Positions 51,439 to 60,037 of a stretch of 64,000 bases of DNA are shown here, one piece after another (position 1 is the first letter of the stretch; the number at the start of each line of letters is the position of its first letter). Source of the DNA: JAFDVL01 sp964631865 (GTDB lineage Bacteria; Acidobacteriota; Blastocatellia; RBC074); NCBI GenBank assembly GCA_964631865.1, contig CAZWAK010000003.1:1-64000 (forward strand), given 5' to 3'. Under the pieces are notes generated by a model. It was not told where the DNA came from and searched no databases. It saw only the letters and a list, made by a program, of their open reading frames with translations. The position numbers and the translations under genes were made by a program.

Positions 51439-52050
51439 TCAAATTGAGAATGGCGGCTTCGTTGTCAGGCCATTGAGGTAAGCGGCGACGTCTTCTGGCA
51501 GAGCGGTTTTGTGTGCATGCGTGCGTCCAGCGGCGATGCGGCTCCACAACCCGCCGCGCTGGGCATAGACGGATTGCGCGTCCCAATGCACGAAGAAATA
51601 ATGCGGGCCGTACGCTTCCTCGTCGGCGCGATCATTGACGAAATGCAGTTGCGGCTCGTGCCGATACTGCGTCAACGCGCGGGCGCTGTCGAAGCGATGC
51701 CCGTGCCCGACCCAACGACTCACCCGCTCCATCCACGAATTCACCGCGTAGCCGTGCGCGCGCAGCAATTGCAAAAACTCGTCGCGGCTCTGCACCCGAA
51801 TCTCCAAATAGCTAATCGCCACGCCGATGATGGCTTCGATTTGCTCCCAGGCGTGCGGGATAGCACTGACCTGTCGCACGAAATTGTCGAGCGTCAAGGC
51901 GTGCGCCGCGCTGCGTTCGGCGTCATCGGGAACGTGCAACAAGGTCGGCAGCAATGCGCCCAACTGCGCCGCATCGGTCACCAGTTCCGCGTGCCATAAC
52001 AATTTCTTCCCCACCAACAGGGGTGCAAATGACTGTTCCGCAAGTTTCAT
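51439..52050 (-). CDS. Protein of unknown function
   Basis: 203 residues from ATG 52050 (MKLAEQSFAPLLVGKKLLW), preceded by GGAACGAAGG; the frame is open to 52158 but the extra residues look non-coding. Aromatic and Trp-rich: LDNFVRQVSAIPHAWEQIEAIIG, WMERVSRWVGHGHRFDSARAL, HYFFVHWDAQSVY. No signal peptide and no family I recognise. It follows the coiled-coil/H3TH gene by 138 bp and has the same direction. Confidence 0.6.
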   Translation of the reverse strand: MKLAEQSFAPLLVGKKLLWHAELVTDAAQLGALLPTLLHVPDDAERSAAHALTLDNFVRQVSAIPHAWEQIEAIIGVAISYLEIRVQSRDEFLQLLRAHGYAVNSWMERVSRWVGHGHRFDSARALTQYRHEPQLHFVNDRADEEAYGPHYFFVHWDAQSVYAQRGGLWSRIAAGRTHAHKTALPEDVAAYLNGLTTKPPFSI

Positions 52051-52188
52051 CGGCCTTCGTTCCGCATTGTCGTGATTTATGTTCGGCGCTGCCGCAGCAG
52101 CACGAACTCGTGCATTGTGAAGCATAAAAATGCGGGAGCCAATTGCCGACTCCCGCACCCGGAAAAAATTTGTCTATTACCAGCGGTC

Positions 52189-53325
52189 TCAAATTGGTTC
52201 GCCATATTTCTTGCGATGTTCCTCACGCGCGCCGGTAATCCAATTGTCGCGCTCGATCCGACCGTGAAAATCTTCCAGCAGTTCGTTGTAATGCCGAATG
52301 TCTTGTTCCGACCACTCAGCGATCTGACGGAACCAATAAATGCCGTGCGAGTTGAGCAGTTCTTCCAGCACCGGGCCGATGCCAAAAATCTTTTTCAGAT
52401 CGTCGCGTTCCCGGGCCGACGGCGGCATCGCTGAAGCGGGCGAGACCTTGACGGTCGGCTCTTTCACCTCGCGCGCCATCATTTCCAGTTCGGTGATGCG
52501 CACTTTCAGCCGCGCTATTTCTGCGTCGCGCTCGCGTTCCAGCCGGGTGTAGCGCAATTCCAAATCGCGCAACGCAGCATCGCGTTGTTGCAGCAGGGCG
52601 GACAGCGCGTCCAACTCAACCAACCGTTGTCGCAGCCGCACCAGTTCGTCATCGCGGCTTTGCATCTCAGCCCCCAGCGCGCGGACTTTAGCTTCGCGCT
52701 GTTGGACTTCTGTGACCAGCGGTTCCAATTCGCTGAGACGCAACCGCAAGCGCGCAATTTCGCCATCGCGCTCACCGAGTTGTGCGCTCGCCGCCGACAA
52801 CGAAGCCACTTGCGCTTGGAGTTGACCAACTTCTGCCTCGGCTGTTTTGGCCTGGGCCGCCTGCGCTTCCAACTCGCCTAACCGCTGCCGCACGCGCCAC
52901 GCTTCGGCTTCGCGCACAGCCTCGGCTCTGGCGGCTTCCAATTGGGATATGAGGTCGGCTTTGGCCTGGTCGGACTCGGCCTTCAACTCGTCCAATTCAG
53001 AAATGCGGGCGTCCAAATCCATTTGCAGTTCGTTGTTTCTGACTTCCAATTCTGTGACCCAGTTTTCGCGGGTTTTCAGCGTCACCGCCAACGTCCCCAA
53101 TTCCGTTTCCAGCGAACCCACTTTGGCCTGCGCCGAGGTCAAATCACTCCGCAATCCGCCTAACTCCTGCTCGCGGGCACGCATTCTTCCTTCGCACTCG
53201 CCGAGCAATTGGGTGGCATTCGCCGAGCCGAATATGCGCCCCAGCAGCCAGCCGATAATCCAGCCGATGAGACCCGCCAACAACAAACAAAAGATCATGC
53301 TCGAGACTAATTCCAGCCAGCCCAT
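52189..53325 (-). CDS. Membrane-anchored coiled-coil protein with C-terminal H3TH-like domain
   Basis: 378 residues; GGAGGG about 9 nt upstream. One N-terminal membrane segment (VSSMIFCLLLAGLIGWIIGWLLG), then about 250 residues of coiled coil (SLETELGTLAVTLKTRENWVTELEVRN onward, heptads rich in Glu, Leu and Arg). The C-terminal about 70 residues (DDLKKIFGIGPVLEELLNSHGIYWFRQIAEWSEQDI) match the helix-hairpin-helix/H3TH domain often annotated as flap-endonuclease-like, found in many envelope-associated proteins. It follows the OmpA/BON gene with a 2-bp gap, so the two are probably a functional pair. Confidence 0.8.
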   Translation of the reverse strand: MGWLELVSSMIFCLLLAGLIGWIIGWLLGRIFGSANATQLLGECEGRMRAREQELGGLRSDLTSAQAKVGSLETELGTLAVTLKTRENWVTELEVRNNELQMDLDARISELDELKAESDQAKADLISQLEAARAEAVREAEAWRVRQRLGELEAQAAQAKTAEAEVGQLQAQVASLSAASAQLGERDGEIARLRLRLSELEPLVTEVQQREAKVRALGAEMQSRDDELVRLRQRLVELDALSALLQQRDAALRDLELRYTRLERERDAEIARLKVRITELEMMAREVKEPTVKVSPASAMPPSARERDDLKKIFGIGPVLEELLNSHGIYWFRQIAEWSEQDIRHYNELLEDFHGRIERDNWITGAREEHRKKYGEPI

Positions 53326-53327
53326 AC

Positions 53328-54239
53328 TTATTTGCCCTCCTTCAGCACGGTAAATTCAATGCGCCGATTGCGTTGTTTTCCGTCCGGCGTGTTGTTGTCG
53401 GCAATGGGTTTGGCCGCGCCATAGCCTTTGGCCGACAAACGATGGGCCGCGACGCCTTTTTGCACGAGATAGCGCAAACAAGTGCGCGCGCGACGTTGGC
53501 TCAGGTTTTCATTCAAAGCGGCTTGCCCGCTGGCATCGGTGTGCCCGCTGACTTCGACCGGAATGCCCGGCACTTCGGCCAGCACTTTCACCATGTCATC
53601 CAGCACGGCGCGGCCTTTGTCCGTCAGGACATCGCTGTTGGTGTCGAATTCGATAATTTTCCCGGCGATCATTTGATTGAGTTTGGCTTGAAAATCGCTG
53701 GTTTGCGCCGCCGTGACTTTGCCGCGCACCATGACTTTATCTTCGACGCGCACGCCTGTTCCGGCGGCGGTGCTCGCCTCGGCAATCAGTTTGGACTTGA
53801 GGTCATCGCTCTCCACCAATCCCCGCACAGTCACGGTATCGCTATTCAAGGCAAAGCCGCCCTCGTTGTTGACTCGATTCGCCAGCGGCAACAGCGCCAG
53901 CGCCGCATTAAACCAGCCGACTCTGGGGAATGCCGTTTGATTGTTGACCTTCAAGTTATCCACGAAATTGTTTTCGCCGTACAACTCCTTCGCGCGCGCG
54001 ACCACCTGGGCTTTGGCCGCTTGATCTGGCAAAGTTCCCGTCAACGTGACCTTGCCGTTGATGAGACGCGCTTCCAGCATGGACGACACCAAGCTTGTCG
54101 GCGCGGGCGCGACCGCCGCCGATTCCTGTTCGACCAACTGCGGCGCGTGCCAGTAAAGGCAGATGAAACATAACAAGGCGAAGGCGAGTAATCCCAAGCT
54201 CCAAACCGCCCCACTGCTCGACAAAACGTTACTGCTCAT
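53328..54239 (-). CDS. OmpA-family protein with BON-type domains
   Basis: 303 residues from ATG 54239, with AGGAGG 7 nt upstream; the open frame beyond it crosses a palindrome. One membrane segment (AVWSLGLLAFALLCFICLYW), then two BON-like modules (LINGKVTLTGTLPDQAAKAQVVARAKEL, then SDTVTVRGLVESDDLKSKLIAEA). The C-terminus is an OmpA peptidoglycan-binding domain (IIEFDTNSDVLTDKGRAVLDDMV, VSGHTDASGQAALNENLSQRRA, GYGAAKPIADNNTPDGKQRNRRIEF). It anchors inner membrane to wall. TssL here lacks such a domain, so a T6SS link is possible but unproven. Confidence 0.9.
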   Translation of the reverse strand: MSSNVLSSSGAVWSLGLLAFALLCFICLYWHAPQLVEQESAAVAPAPTSLVSSMLEARLINGKVTLTGTLPDQAAKAQVVARAKELYGENNFVDNLKVNNQTAFPRVGWFNAALALLPLANRVNNEGGFALNSDTVTVRGLVESDDLKSKLIAEASTAAGTGVRVEDKVMVRGKVTAAQTSDFQAKLNQMIAGKIIEFDTNSDVLTDKGRAVLDDMVKVLAEVPGIPVEVSGHTDASGQAALNENLSQRRARTCLRYLVQKGVAAHRLSAKGYGAAKPIADNNTPDGKQRNRRIEFTVLKEGK

Positions 54240-54260
54240 CCAATTTCCTCCTAAAAAACC

Positions 54261-54287
54261 GTAGCGCGATTTGGCAAATCGCATTAC
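54261..54287 (-). promoter_or_regulatory. Family A hairpin in the ompA-family 5' leader
   Basis: GTAGCGCGATTTGGC then AAATCGCATTAC, a near-perfect palindrome. On the minus strand it is followed by GGTTTTTT, then AGGAGG and the ATG at 54239. The remainder of 54288-54668 holds no convincing gene; a plus-strand frame near 54509 has GGAGG before an ATG but encodes nothing family-like. Confidence 0.65.
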
Positions 54288-54668
54288 GCCGCTTCCCTGA
54301 GACGTAAATTCCGACCCGAACGAGTCGGCAGGAAGACGGCGCAACTCGCCTTCAGGGGTGAACGCGAACGACACTTCAGTTGGTTGTCATGCACTACATC
54401 GGACTTGGGGATAGAGTCTTCGTTCCTCTGACACGACACGTGGCAAGACCCGTGGTGGAGAAGGTAAATCAAGCACTTGGTGATCCTAATAATTCGGAGG
54501 AACAAACTATGTGTTTCGTGCGAGTATTGACCGCGCTTGGTTATCGAACAAAACCAGATTTCTGGGGATGCTTATCAGGACAGCGTGAGACTAGCATTGG
54601 GAGGAAATTTCTGTCAATCGGCGGGGGAGAAAAAAACATGAACGAAACCCAGCCTCGGCGCGGGTTTC

Positions 54669-55808
54669 TCAAGGACGCAGCGTCGTTAAATACCACGCAA
54701 TAATCGGCTGGCCATAAAACAGCGCGAAGAGCGCAGCAAGACCCAAACTCACCCCAAACGGCAAGCGCGTCTTCATCCCCTTCTCGCTTTTTCCCAGGCC
54801 GATTTGCAACAGCCCCGTCACCGAACCGAGCAGTGAGCCGAGAATCAACACCAACAGCGCCGCCTGCCACCCCAAAAAACCGCCGATAATCGCCATCATC
54901 TTCACATCGCCCAAGCCCATCCCGCCAAAGCCGCGCGTGTAAAAATAAATGGCGCGCAACAACCAAATCACACCGCCGCCGACCAGCGCGCCGAGACAAG
55001 TGTGATAGAGATTTTCGAGAGCGTATGTCACCCACACGGGGTCTGCTGCTGTCGGTCGCAATTTGAGCACGGCTAATACGCCCCAGATCACAGTCGCCAG
55101 CAAGCCCAAAAGCATCGTCGTGTAAATCACCAGATTGTGCTGCCGCAACAGACGATCTTCGTCCACATCGCGGAGCAAGGGGTCTTCGTCTTCGTCCTCA
55201 TCCGCGATTTCCAGATATTTGCCAAACAACGCATTGTCCAGCAAATCCACGCCGTACAACGCAACCGCCGAAAGCAGGAGCAGGCTCACGCCAATCCACA
55301 ACTTGAGGCTGAGCGACAGCGCGAACAACGGCGTCGGCGCTGTGACGTGCGCCTCGCCAAGTTGAAAGGCGGCGTAAATCACCACGCCCAAAAACGCCGG
55401 ATACGTGATGACGTTCGGCAGCAATTGATGTCGGTAATCAATCATCACGAGCACGATCATCACCACGACGAACAACATCTCGGCGAGGCCTTGCCCCGTG
55501 ATGCCGCTGGTGTATGCGACCGCAAAAAAGCCCAGCCCCGTCCATAGCTCAACCATCGGATAGACCCACGAAATCGGCGCGCGACAGGCCCGGCAACGCC
55601 CGCGCAACAACGCATAACTCAGCAGCGGAATGTTGTCATACGGCTTGATCGGCGTGTTGCAAGCGCCGCAATGCGAACCGGGAAAGGCGACCGATTCCCC
55701 GCGCGGCACACGATAAATCACAACGTTCAGAAAGCTGCCGACAATCAGGCCAAACGGAAACGCAATGACGGCTTGGATGATGAGCGGTAATTCTTGCAGT
55801 GGAAACAT
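54669..55808 (-). CDS. Prepilin peptidase (type IV leader peptidase, A24)
   Basis: 379 residues, polytopic membrane protein. The N-terminal methylase-type part is clear: FPFGLIVGSFLNVVIYRVPRGESV, with two zinc CxxC pairs (HCGACNTPIKPYDN, RCRACRAPISWVYP). The two catalytic Asp motifs are MIDYRHQLLPN and GGMGLGDVKMMA. An insertion (DEDEDEDPLLRDVDEDRLL) between membrane segments makes it longer than average. It cleaves and N-methylates prepilin or pseudopilin leaders; no pilin gene is in this window. It diverges from the glycosyltransferase gene across 94 bp. Confidence 0.95.
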   Translation of the reverse strand: MFPLQELPLIIQAVIAFPFGLIVGSFLNVVIYRVPRGESVAFPGSHCGACNTPIKPYDNIPLLSYALLRGRCRACRAPISWVYPMVELWTGLGFFAVAYTSGITGQGLAEMLFVVVMIVLVMIDYRHQLLPNVITYPAFLGVVIYAAFQLGEAHVTAPTPLFALSLSLKLWIGVSLLLLSAVALYGVDLLDNALFGKYLEIADEDEDEDPLLRDVDEDRLLRQHNLVIYTTMLLGLLATVIWGVLAVLKLRPTAADPVWVTYALENLYHTCLGALVGGGVIWLLRAIYFYTRGFGGMGLGDVKMMAIIGGFLGWQAALLVLILGSLLGSVTGLLQIGLGKSEKGMKTRLPFGVSLGLAALFALFYGQPIIAWYLTTLRP

Positions 55809-55902
55809 TTTGCAGAAGATCGGGCTGGCACTTGAGTTCCGGCGGGGCGCGAAGCGGCATTAGACCTGTTCATCGCAAAGGCTGTCAAGCATAATTCACG
55901 GC

Positions 55903-57015
55903 ATGAAGATTTTGCAGGTTTGCTCTGCCGACACGATGGGCGGCGGCGAACACCACGTCATAGATTTGACGCGCGGGCTGATCGAACGCGGGCACGAATT
56001 GCATCTGGCCGTGCGTCCGCACAGTCCGTTGCGGCGTGAATTGGCCGATGCTCCCGTTCATTGGCACGAAGTCAAATTGCGCAACGCGCTCGATGTCCTC
56101 AGCGCCAAACGCTTGTCCAAGCTCATCGTCGAGCAGCACATCGAAGTCGTTCACGCGCACCTCGCCCGCGATTACCCGATGACAGGCTGGGCCACGAAAA
56201 CTCTGCCCGTGGGCTTTTTTTTGACGCGCCATCACTTCAACCCCATCAAGTCGAGTTCGCTCTACGAAGCCGCCATCCGCCACGCGACGAACTGGATTGC
56301 TGTTTCTGATTCCGTGCGACAAAGCCTCGCGCAAGCGTTTCCGACGATGGTCGAACGCATCGCAGTGATTCCGAACTGGCTGCGCTTCACTGCACCGCTC
56401 CCGCGCGCCGTAGCACGCAAACATTTCGGCATCAAACGTCGCTGGGCCATCGCCGTCATCGGGCAAATCACGCCACTCAAACGACAGGATTTGTTTCTTG
56501 AAGCCGCGCGGTTATTGACTGCAAACAATGCGTACGAGCGCGTCGAGTTCTTCATCATCGGCACGACGAACCCCGAAGACAACGGCTATGAACAAACGTT
56601 GCGACACACGGCGCGTGCAATCGGGTTGGAAGACCGCGTGCATTTCACGGGCTTTGTGCCTGACCTGCCGAATTATCTGTCGGCGTTCGATGTCGTCATC
56701 GCGCCGTCGGACAACGAAGGCTTCTCGCTCGCTGCGTTGGAAGCAATGAATGCGGGCTGTGCAGTGCTCGCGTCGGAAGTGGGCGGCTTAGCCGAACTTA
56801 TCACGCACAACGAAACCGGCCTGCTCTTTCCGCCGGGACATGCGCAAATTCTCGTGATGCACTTGCAGTTGCTGCTCTTTGACAGTCATTTCCGCCAACG
56901 CCTTGCCAATGCTGCCCAAGCCGATGTGCGCGCGCGATTTGATCGCGAGCATATCCTCGACCGCATCGAAGCGATGTATGCCGCCAATGGACAAGGCGCA
57001 AGCGACAGTGGATAA
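55903..57015 (+). CDS. GT4-family glycosyltransferase
   Basis: 370 residues. N-terminal MKILQVCSADTMGGGEHHVIDLTRGLIERGHEL is a typical GT-B start. The C-terminal donor-binding half shows IAVIGQITPLKRQDLFLEAARLL, VHFTGFVPDLPNYLSAFDVVIAPSDNEGFSLAALEAMNAGCAVLASEVGGLAELI. It uses a nucleotide sugar to glycosylate an unknown acceptor. It begins a plus-strand set and ends 13 bp before hisC. No ribosome binding site of note precedes it. Confidence 0.9.
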   Translation: MKILQVCSADTMGGGEHHVIDLTRGLIERGHELHLAVRPHSPLRRELADAPVHWHEVKLRNALDVLSAKRLSKLIVEQHIEVVHAHLARDYPMTGWATKTLPVGFFLTRHHFNPIKSSSLYEAAIRHATNWIAVSDSVRQSLAQAFPTMVERIAVIPNWLRFTAPLPRAVARKHFGIKRRWAIAVIGQITPLKRQDLFLEAARLLTANNAYERVEFFIIGTTNPEDNGYEQTLRHTARAIGLEDRVHFTGFVPDLPNYLSAFDVVIAPSDNEGFSLAALEAMNAGCAVLASEVGGLAELITHNETGLLFPPGHAQILVMHLQLLLFDSHFRQRLANAAQADVRARFDREHILDRIEAMYAANGQGASDSG

Positions 57016-57028
57016 TGCCCTCTCGATT

Positions 57029-58093
57029 ATGGCAGCGATAGACAAAATCAAATCTCACGTGCGCGCGATCAAAGCCTACACGCTTGACCCGATCAACACG
57101 CCCATCAAAATCAACCAGAACGAAAACCCGTTCGGCATGCCGCAGCCGATCAAAGACGAAGTGCTGTTGCGTGCCTACTCGCACGACTGGGCGCGCTATC
57201 CCGACTTCGTGCCGACGCGGTTGTTGGAGAAGTTAGCCGACTACACGGGCTGGCGTGCGGACGGCGTGATGGCGGGCAACGGCTCGAACGAAATGATTCA
57301 ATCGGTCATCAACGCGACGGTCGAAAGCGGCGTGCGCGTGCTGCTGCCCGAACCAACATTTTCGGTTTATGCGCAAGTCATCCGAGTGATGAACGGCGAC
57401 ATCATCTCAGTGCTGCTGAACGATGATTTGAGCTTCAATATTCCGCGTTTGGCGACCGCGATCAAAGTGCAAAAGATTGACGTGGCGATCATCTGTTCGC
57501 CGAACAATCCGACCGGCTGCACGATCAGCAAACGCGATCTGGAAATGCTGCTGCGCAACAGCACCGGCCTCGTCATCGTGGATCAAGCCTATCTGGAAAT
57601 CGGCGGCGAAGACTTTGTGCCGTTGCTGAACGATTATCCGAATTTGGTGATCCTGCGCACATTTTCCAAAGCGATGGCGATGGGCGGCTTGCGCGTCGGC
57701 TATTGTCTGGCGGCTCCTGAATTGATTACCGAGTTTATGAAGTGCAAGATGCCGTACAGCTTGAATTACTTCTCGATGACGGCAGCCGAAGTCGCGCTGG
57801 AGCATCTGGATTTGCTGCATCCGTTGGTCGAAAAAATTCAACGCGAGCGCGAGCGATTGTTCGCCGAATTGCAACGCATCAACGGATTGAAGCCTGTGCC
57901 CTCGGCAGCCAATTTCTTCGTCGTCAAAACCGCGCTGCCGCCGAGCGAATTGTTCGCGGCATTGGTCGAACGCGGCCTGTTGATTCGGGATGTCAGCAAA
58001 GCGCCGATGCTCAGCGATTACGTGCGCATCAGCGTCGGCACGCCGGAAGAAAATGATCGGTTGCTCGCTGCGTTGCGGCAGATTTTTCACTGA
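57029..58093 (+). CDS. hisC: Histidinol-phosphate aminotransferase
   Basis: 354 residues from ATG 57029; upstream in-frame ATGs would overlap the glycosyltransferase gene. Class II aminotransferase features: INQNENPFGMPQPIKDEVL, GNGSNEMIQSVINATVESG, ICSPNNPTGCTISKRDLEML and the PLP lysine in RTFSKAMAMGGLRVGY. It converts imidazole-acetol phosphate to histidinol phosphate using PLP. It is followed by a toxin-antitoxin-like pair and then hisB. Confidence 0.93.
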   Translation: MAAIDKIKSHVRAIKAYTLDPINTPIKINQNENPFGMPQPIKDEVLLRAYSHDWARYPDFVPTRLLEKLADYTGWRADGVMAGNGSNEMIQSVINATVESGVRVLLPEPTFSVYAQVIRVMNGDIISVLLNDDLSFNIPRLATAIKVQKIDVAIICSPNNPTGCTISKRDLEMLLRNSTGLVIVDQAYLEIGGEDFVPLLNDYPNLVILRTFSKAMAMGGLRVGYCLAAPELITEFMKCKMPYSLNYFSMTAAEVALEHLDLLHPLVEKIQRERERLFAELQRINGLKPVPSAANFFVVKTALPPSELFAALVERGLLIRDVSKAPMLSDYVRISVGTPEENDRLLAALRQIFH

Positions 58094-58102
58094 GGCACGC
58101 GG

Positions 58103-58384
58103 ATGTACGAAGAGGTATTAGCGGCGATGCGAGTGTGTATGCAGGAAGGTCGTGCCTCTTTAACTAATCACGCTTACGATGAAATGGCAGCAGATGGATT
58201 CTTTGTTTTCGACTTGGAGCAATGTGTCTACACAGGTACTATTGTCGAGCGGCAATGGGATGAAGGTTTAGAGGGCTGGAAATATGTGGTCTACGGCAAA
58301 AGCTCCGATGAAGAAGATATCGCCATCGTCACGCAAATAGATCGCAACCAAAATCTGGTTTTTATTACGACGTATCGTTTATGA
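58103..58384 (+). CDS. DUF4258 protein, toxin-like partner
   Basis: 93 residues. DUF4258 pattern: SLTNHAYDEMAADGFFVFDLEQCVYTG, then YVVYGKSSDEEDIAIVTQIDRNQNLVFITTYRL. DUF4258 proteins are often encoded next to YgiT-type zinc-finger genes in toxin-antitoxin-like pairs with RelE/MqsR-like folds proposed. Starts 9 bp past hisC with GAGG upstream. Its TGA stop overlaps the next ATG by 4 bp. Slightly lower GC than the his genes. Confidence 0.82.
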   Translation: MYEEVLAAMRVCMQEGRASLTNHAYDEMAADGFFVFDLEQCVYTGTIVERQWDEGLEGWKYVVYGKSSDEEDIAIVTQIDRNQNLVFITTYRL

Positions 58385-58623
58385 ATCCTGAAATTACTTG
58401 CAGCCTCTGTGGACACACAACCGCACGCGAAGTGCGCCGTACCAAAGTCGTTGGTAAAGGCACAAATCAAGTCATCGTCGAAAACATCCCGATGATCTCC
58501 TGCCGCAACTGCGGACACGATTACTTCTCCATTGAAGTCGCCAAAATGCTGGATCAGATTCGCGCCAATCCGCAGCAACAAACGATTCACAAAAGCTTCG
58601 CCGTAGTCGAATTGACCGCCTAG
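58381..58623 (+). CDS. YgiT-type zinc-finger protein, antitoxin-like partner
   Basis: 80 residues. Two zinc CxxC pairs: TCSLCGHT and SCRNCGHDYF, spaced as in the MqsA/YgiT N-terminal domain. No helix-turn-helix domain follows, unlike full MqsA. The ATG overlaps the DUF4258 stop, so the two are translated as a unit. The pair is inserted between hisC and hisB. Confidence 0.85.
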   Translation: MNPEITCSLCGHTTAREVRRTKVVGKGTNQVIVENIPMISCRNCGHDYFSIEVAKMLDQIRANPQQQTIHKSFAVVELTA

Positions 58624-58642
58624 TCCCTTCCGCAATTGAACC

Positions 58643-59230
58643 ATGTCTCGCCAAGCTGAAATCACTCGCACCACCAAAGAAACCGATATTCGTGTCGCAC
58701 TGAACCTGGACGGTTCCGGCACAAGCAAGATCGCCACGGGGATTCCGTTCCTCGATCACATGCTCGATCTGTTTGCGCGCCACGGCCTGTTCGATTTGGA
58801 AGTTACTTGCAACGGCGATTTGCAGATTGACGATCATCATTCGGTCGAGGATATTGCGATTTGTTTGGGGCAAGCGTTTGCGCAGGCGCTCGGCGAGAAG
58901 AAAGGCATCGTGCGCTACGGCGCGGCGTATGTGCCAATGGATGAAACGTTGGCGCGCGCGGTCGTAGATTTATCCGGGCGTTATTTTTTGGTCTACAAAG
59001 TCAAAAATACGCGCAGCAAAATCGGCAACTTTGCTACTGAACTGGCCGAGCATTTCTGGCATTCGTTTGCCGAACATGGCAAATGCAATTTGCATATCGA
59101 AGTCCTCTACGGACGCAATCAACACCACATCCTCGAAGCCGTCTTCAAAGCCACGACGCGCGCACTGTCACAAGCCGTGCGCTTGGACGAACGGATTCAG
59201 GGCGTGATGTCTACGAAAGGAAGCCTTTGA
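58643..59230 (+). CDS. hisB: Imidazoleglycerol-phosphate dehydratase
   Basis: 195 residues, normal for single-function HisB. Conserved manganese-binding motifs are present: IPFLDHMLDLFARHGLFDLEV, DLQIDDHHSVEDIAICLGQA, and late HFWHSFAEHGKCNLHIEVLYGRNQHHILEAVFKA. It dehydrates imidazole glycerol phosphate. It starts 20 bp past the YgiT-type gene without a good ribosome binding site. Confidence 0.97.
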   Translation: MSRQAEITRTTKETDIRVALNLDGSGTSKIATGIPFLDHMLDLFARHGLFDLEVTCNGDLQIDDHHSVEDIAICLGQAFAQALGEKKGIVRYGAAYVPMDETLARAVVDLSGRYFLVYKVKNTRSKIGNFATELAEHFWHSFAEHGKCNLHIEVLYGRNQHHILEAVFKATTRALSQAVRLDERIQGVMSTKGSL

Positions 59231-59235
59231 TTTTC

Positions 59236-59350
59236 AGCCACGAATTTCACGAATGAACACGAATTTGTGCTTGGCCGTCGAAGCGTCTGTTACAAGTTAA
59301 GCCTTTAATTCCTCAAAAGTAATTCGTGAAAATTCGTGGAATTCGTGGCT
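59236..59350. repeat. Family E inverted repeat between hisB and hisH
   Basis: Arms AGCCACGAATTTCACGAAT at 59236 and ATTCGTGGAATTCGTGGCT at the right end, with GAACACGAATT and AATTCGTGAAA inside. It fills the gap from five bases after the hisB stop to nine bases before the hisH ATG. Confidence 0.8.
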
Positions 59351-59358
59351 AAAGATGT

Positions 59359-59961
59359 ATGAGTATTGCCATCATTGATTACGGCATCGGCAATTTGCGC
59401 AGCGTCGAAAAAGCCTTCACCGCGCAAGGCATTGACGCAGTCGTGACGCGCGATGAAAAAGTTTTGCGCCAAGCAGACAAACTTGTCCTGCTCGGCGTCG
59501 GCGCGTTTGGCTATGCGATGCAGAGCTTGCGCGAACTCGGCTTTGACGAACTTGTCATCGAAGCGGCCAACGCGGGCAAGCCAATCATCGGCCTGTGCGT
59601 CGGCTTGCAGATGATGTTTGACGAAGGCCACGAATTCGGCGTGCATAAAGGCTTGGGCTTGCTCAAAGGCAAAGTCGTGAAGTTCCCCGACAACTTGCAC
59701 GTGCCGCACATCGGGTGGAATCAGGTCGCGCTCGAACACGACCACGCCATCTTTCGCGGCCTCGAAGACCAATCGTTTTTCTACTTCGTGCATTCGTATT
59801 ATTGTGAAGCCGAAGACGCTTCGTGCGTGCTGGGAACGACTGACTACGGCATCACGTATGCTTCGATCTGTGGCCGCGACAACATCGTCGGCGTGCAATT
59901 CCATCCCGAAAAAAGTCAGGCAACGGGATTGCAGTTATTGAAGAATTTTGCGGAGATGTAA
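59359..59961 (+). CDS. hisH: Imidazole glycerol phosphate synthase, glutaminase subunit
   Basis: 200 residues, normal. Class I amidotransferase: IIDYGIGNLRSVEKAF, nucleophile Cys in IGLCVGLQMMFDEG, and His-Glu in FHPEKSQATG. It feeds ammonia to HisF. The expected hisF and hisA do not follow; hslO does. A repeat fills the space to hslO. Confidence 0.97.
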   Translation: MSIAIIDYGIGNLRSVEKAFTAQGIDAVVTRDEKVLRQADKLVLLGVGAFGYAMQSLRELGFDELVIEAANAGKPIIGLCVGLQMMFDEGHEFGVHKGLGLLKGKVVKFPDNLHVPHIGWNQVALEHDHAIFRGLEDQSFFYFVHSYYCEAEDASCVLGTTDYGITYASICGRDNIVGVQFHPEKSQATGLQLLKNFAEM

Positions 59962-59963
59962 TT

Positions 59964-60035
59964 GGTGACTGGTGGCTGGTGGTTGGTGGCTGGTTAAGCC
60001 CCACCGATCACCGACCACCGACCACCGACCACCAG
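59964..60035. repeat. Family H inverted repeat between hisH and hslO
   Basis: A GGTGGCTGGTGGTTGGTGGC tract on the left and CCGACCACCGACCACCGACC on the right, inverted around TTAAGCC. It ends two bases before the hslO ATG, so the hslO start lies at the foot of the stem and there is no ordinary ribosome binding site. Confidence 0.8.
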
Positions 60036-60037
60036 AT

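Noticed and set aside
54380..54703. Possible plus-strand gene with GGAGG before an ATG near 54509
   Set aside because: The product has no recognisable feature, overlaps the prepilin peptidase end, and includes obvious non-coding composition.
59972..60037. N-terminal extension of Hsp33
   Set aside because: The extra 22 codons are translated repeat sequence; Hsp33 homology begins at ATG 60038.
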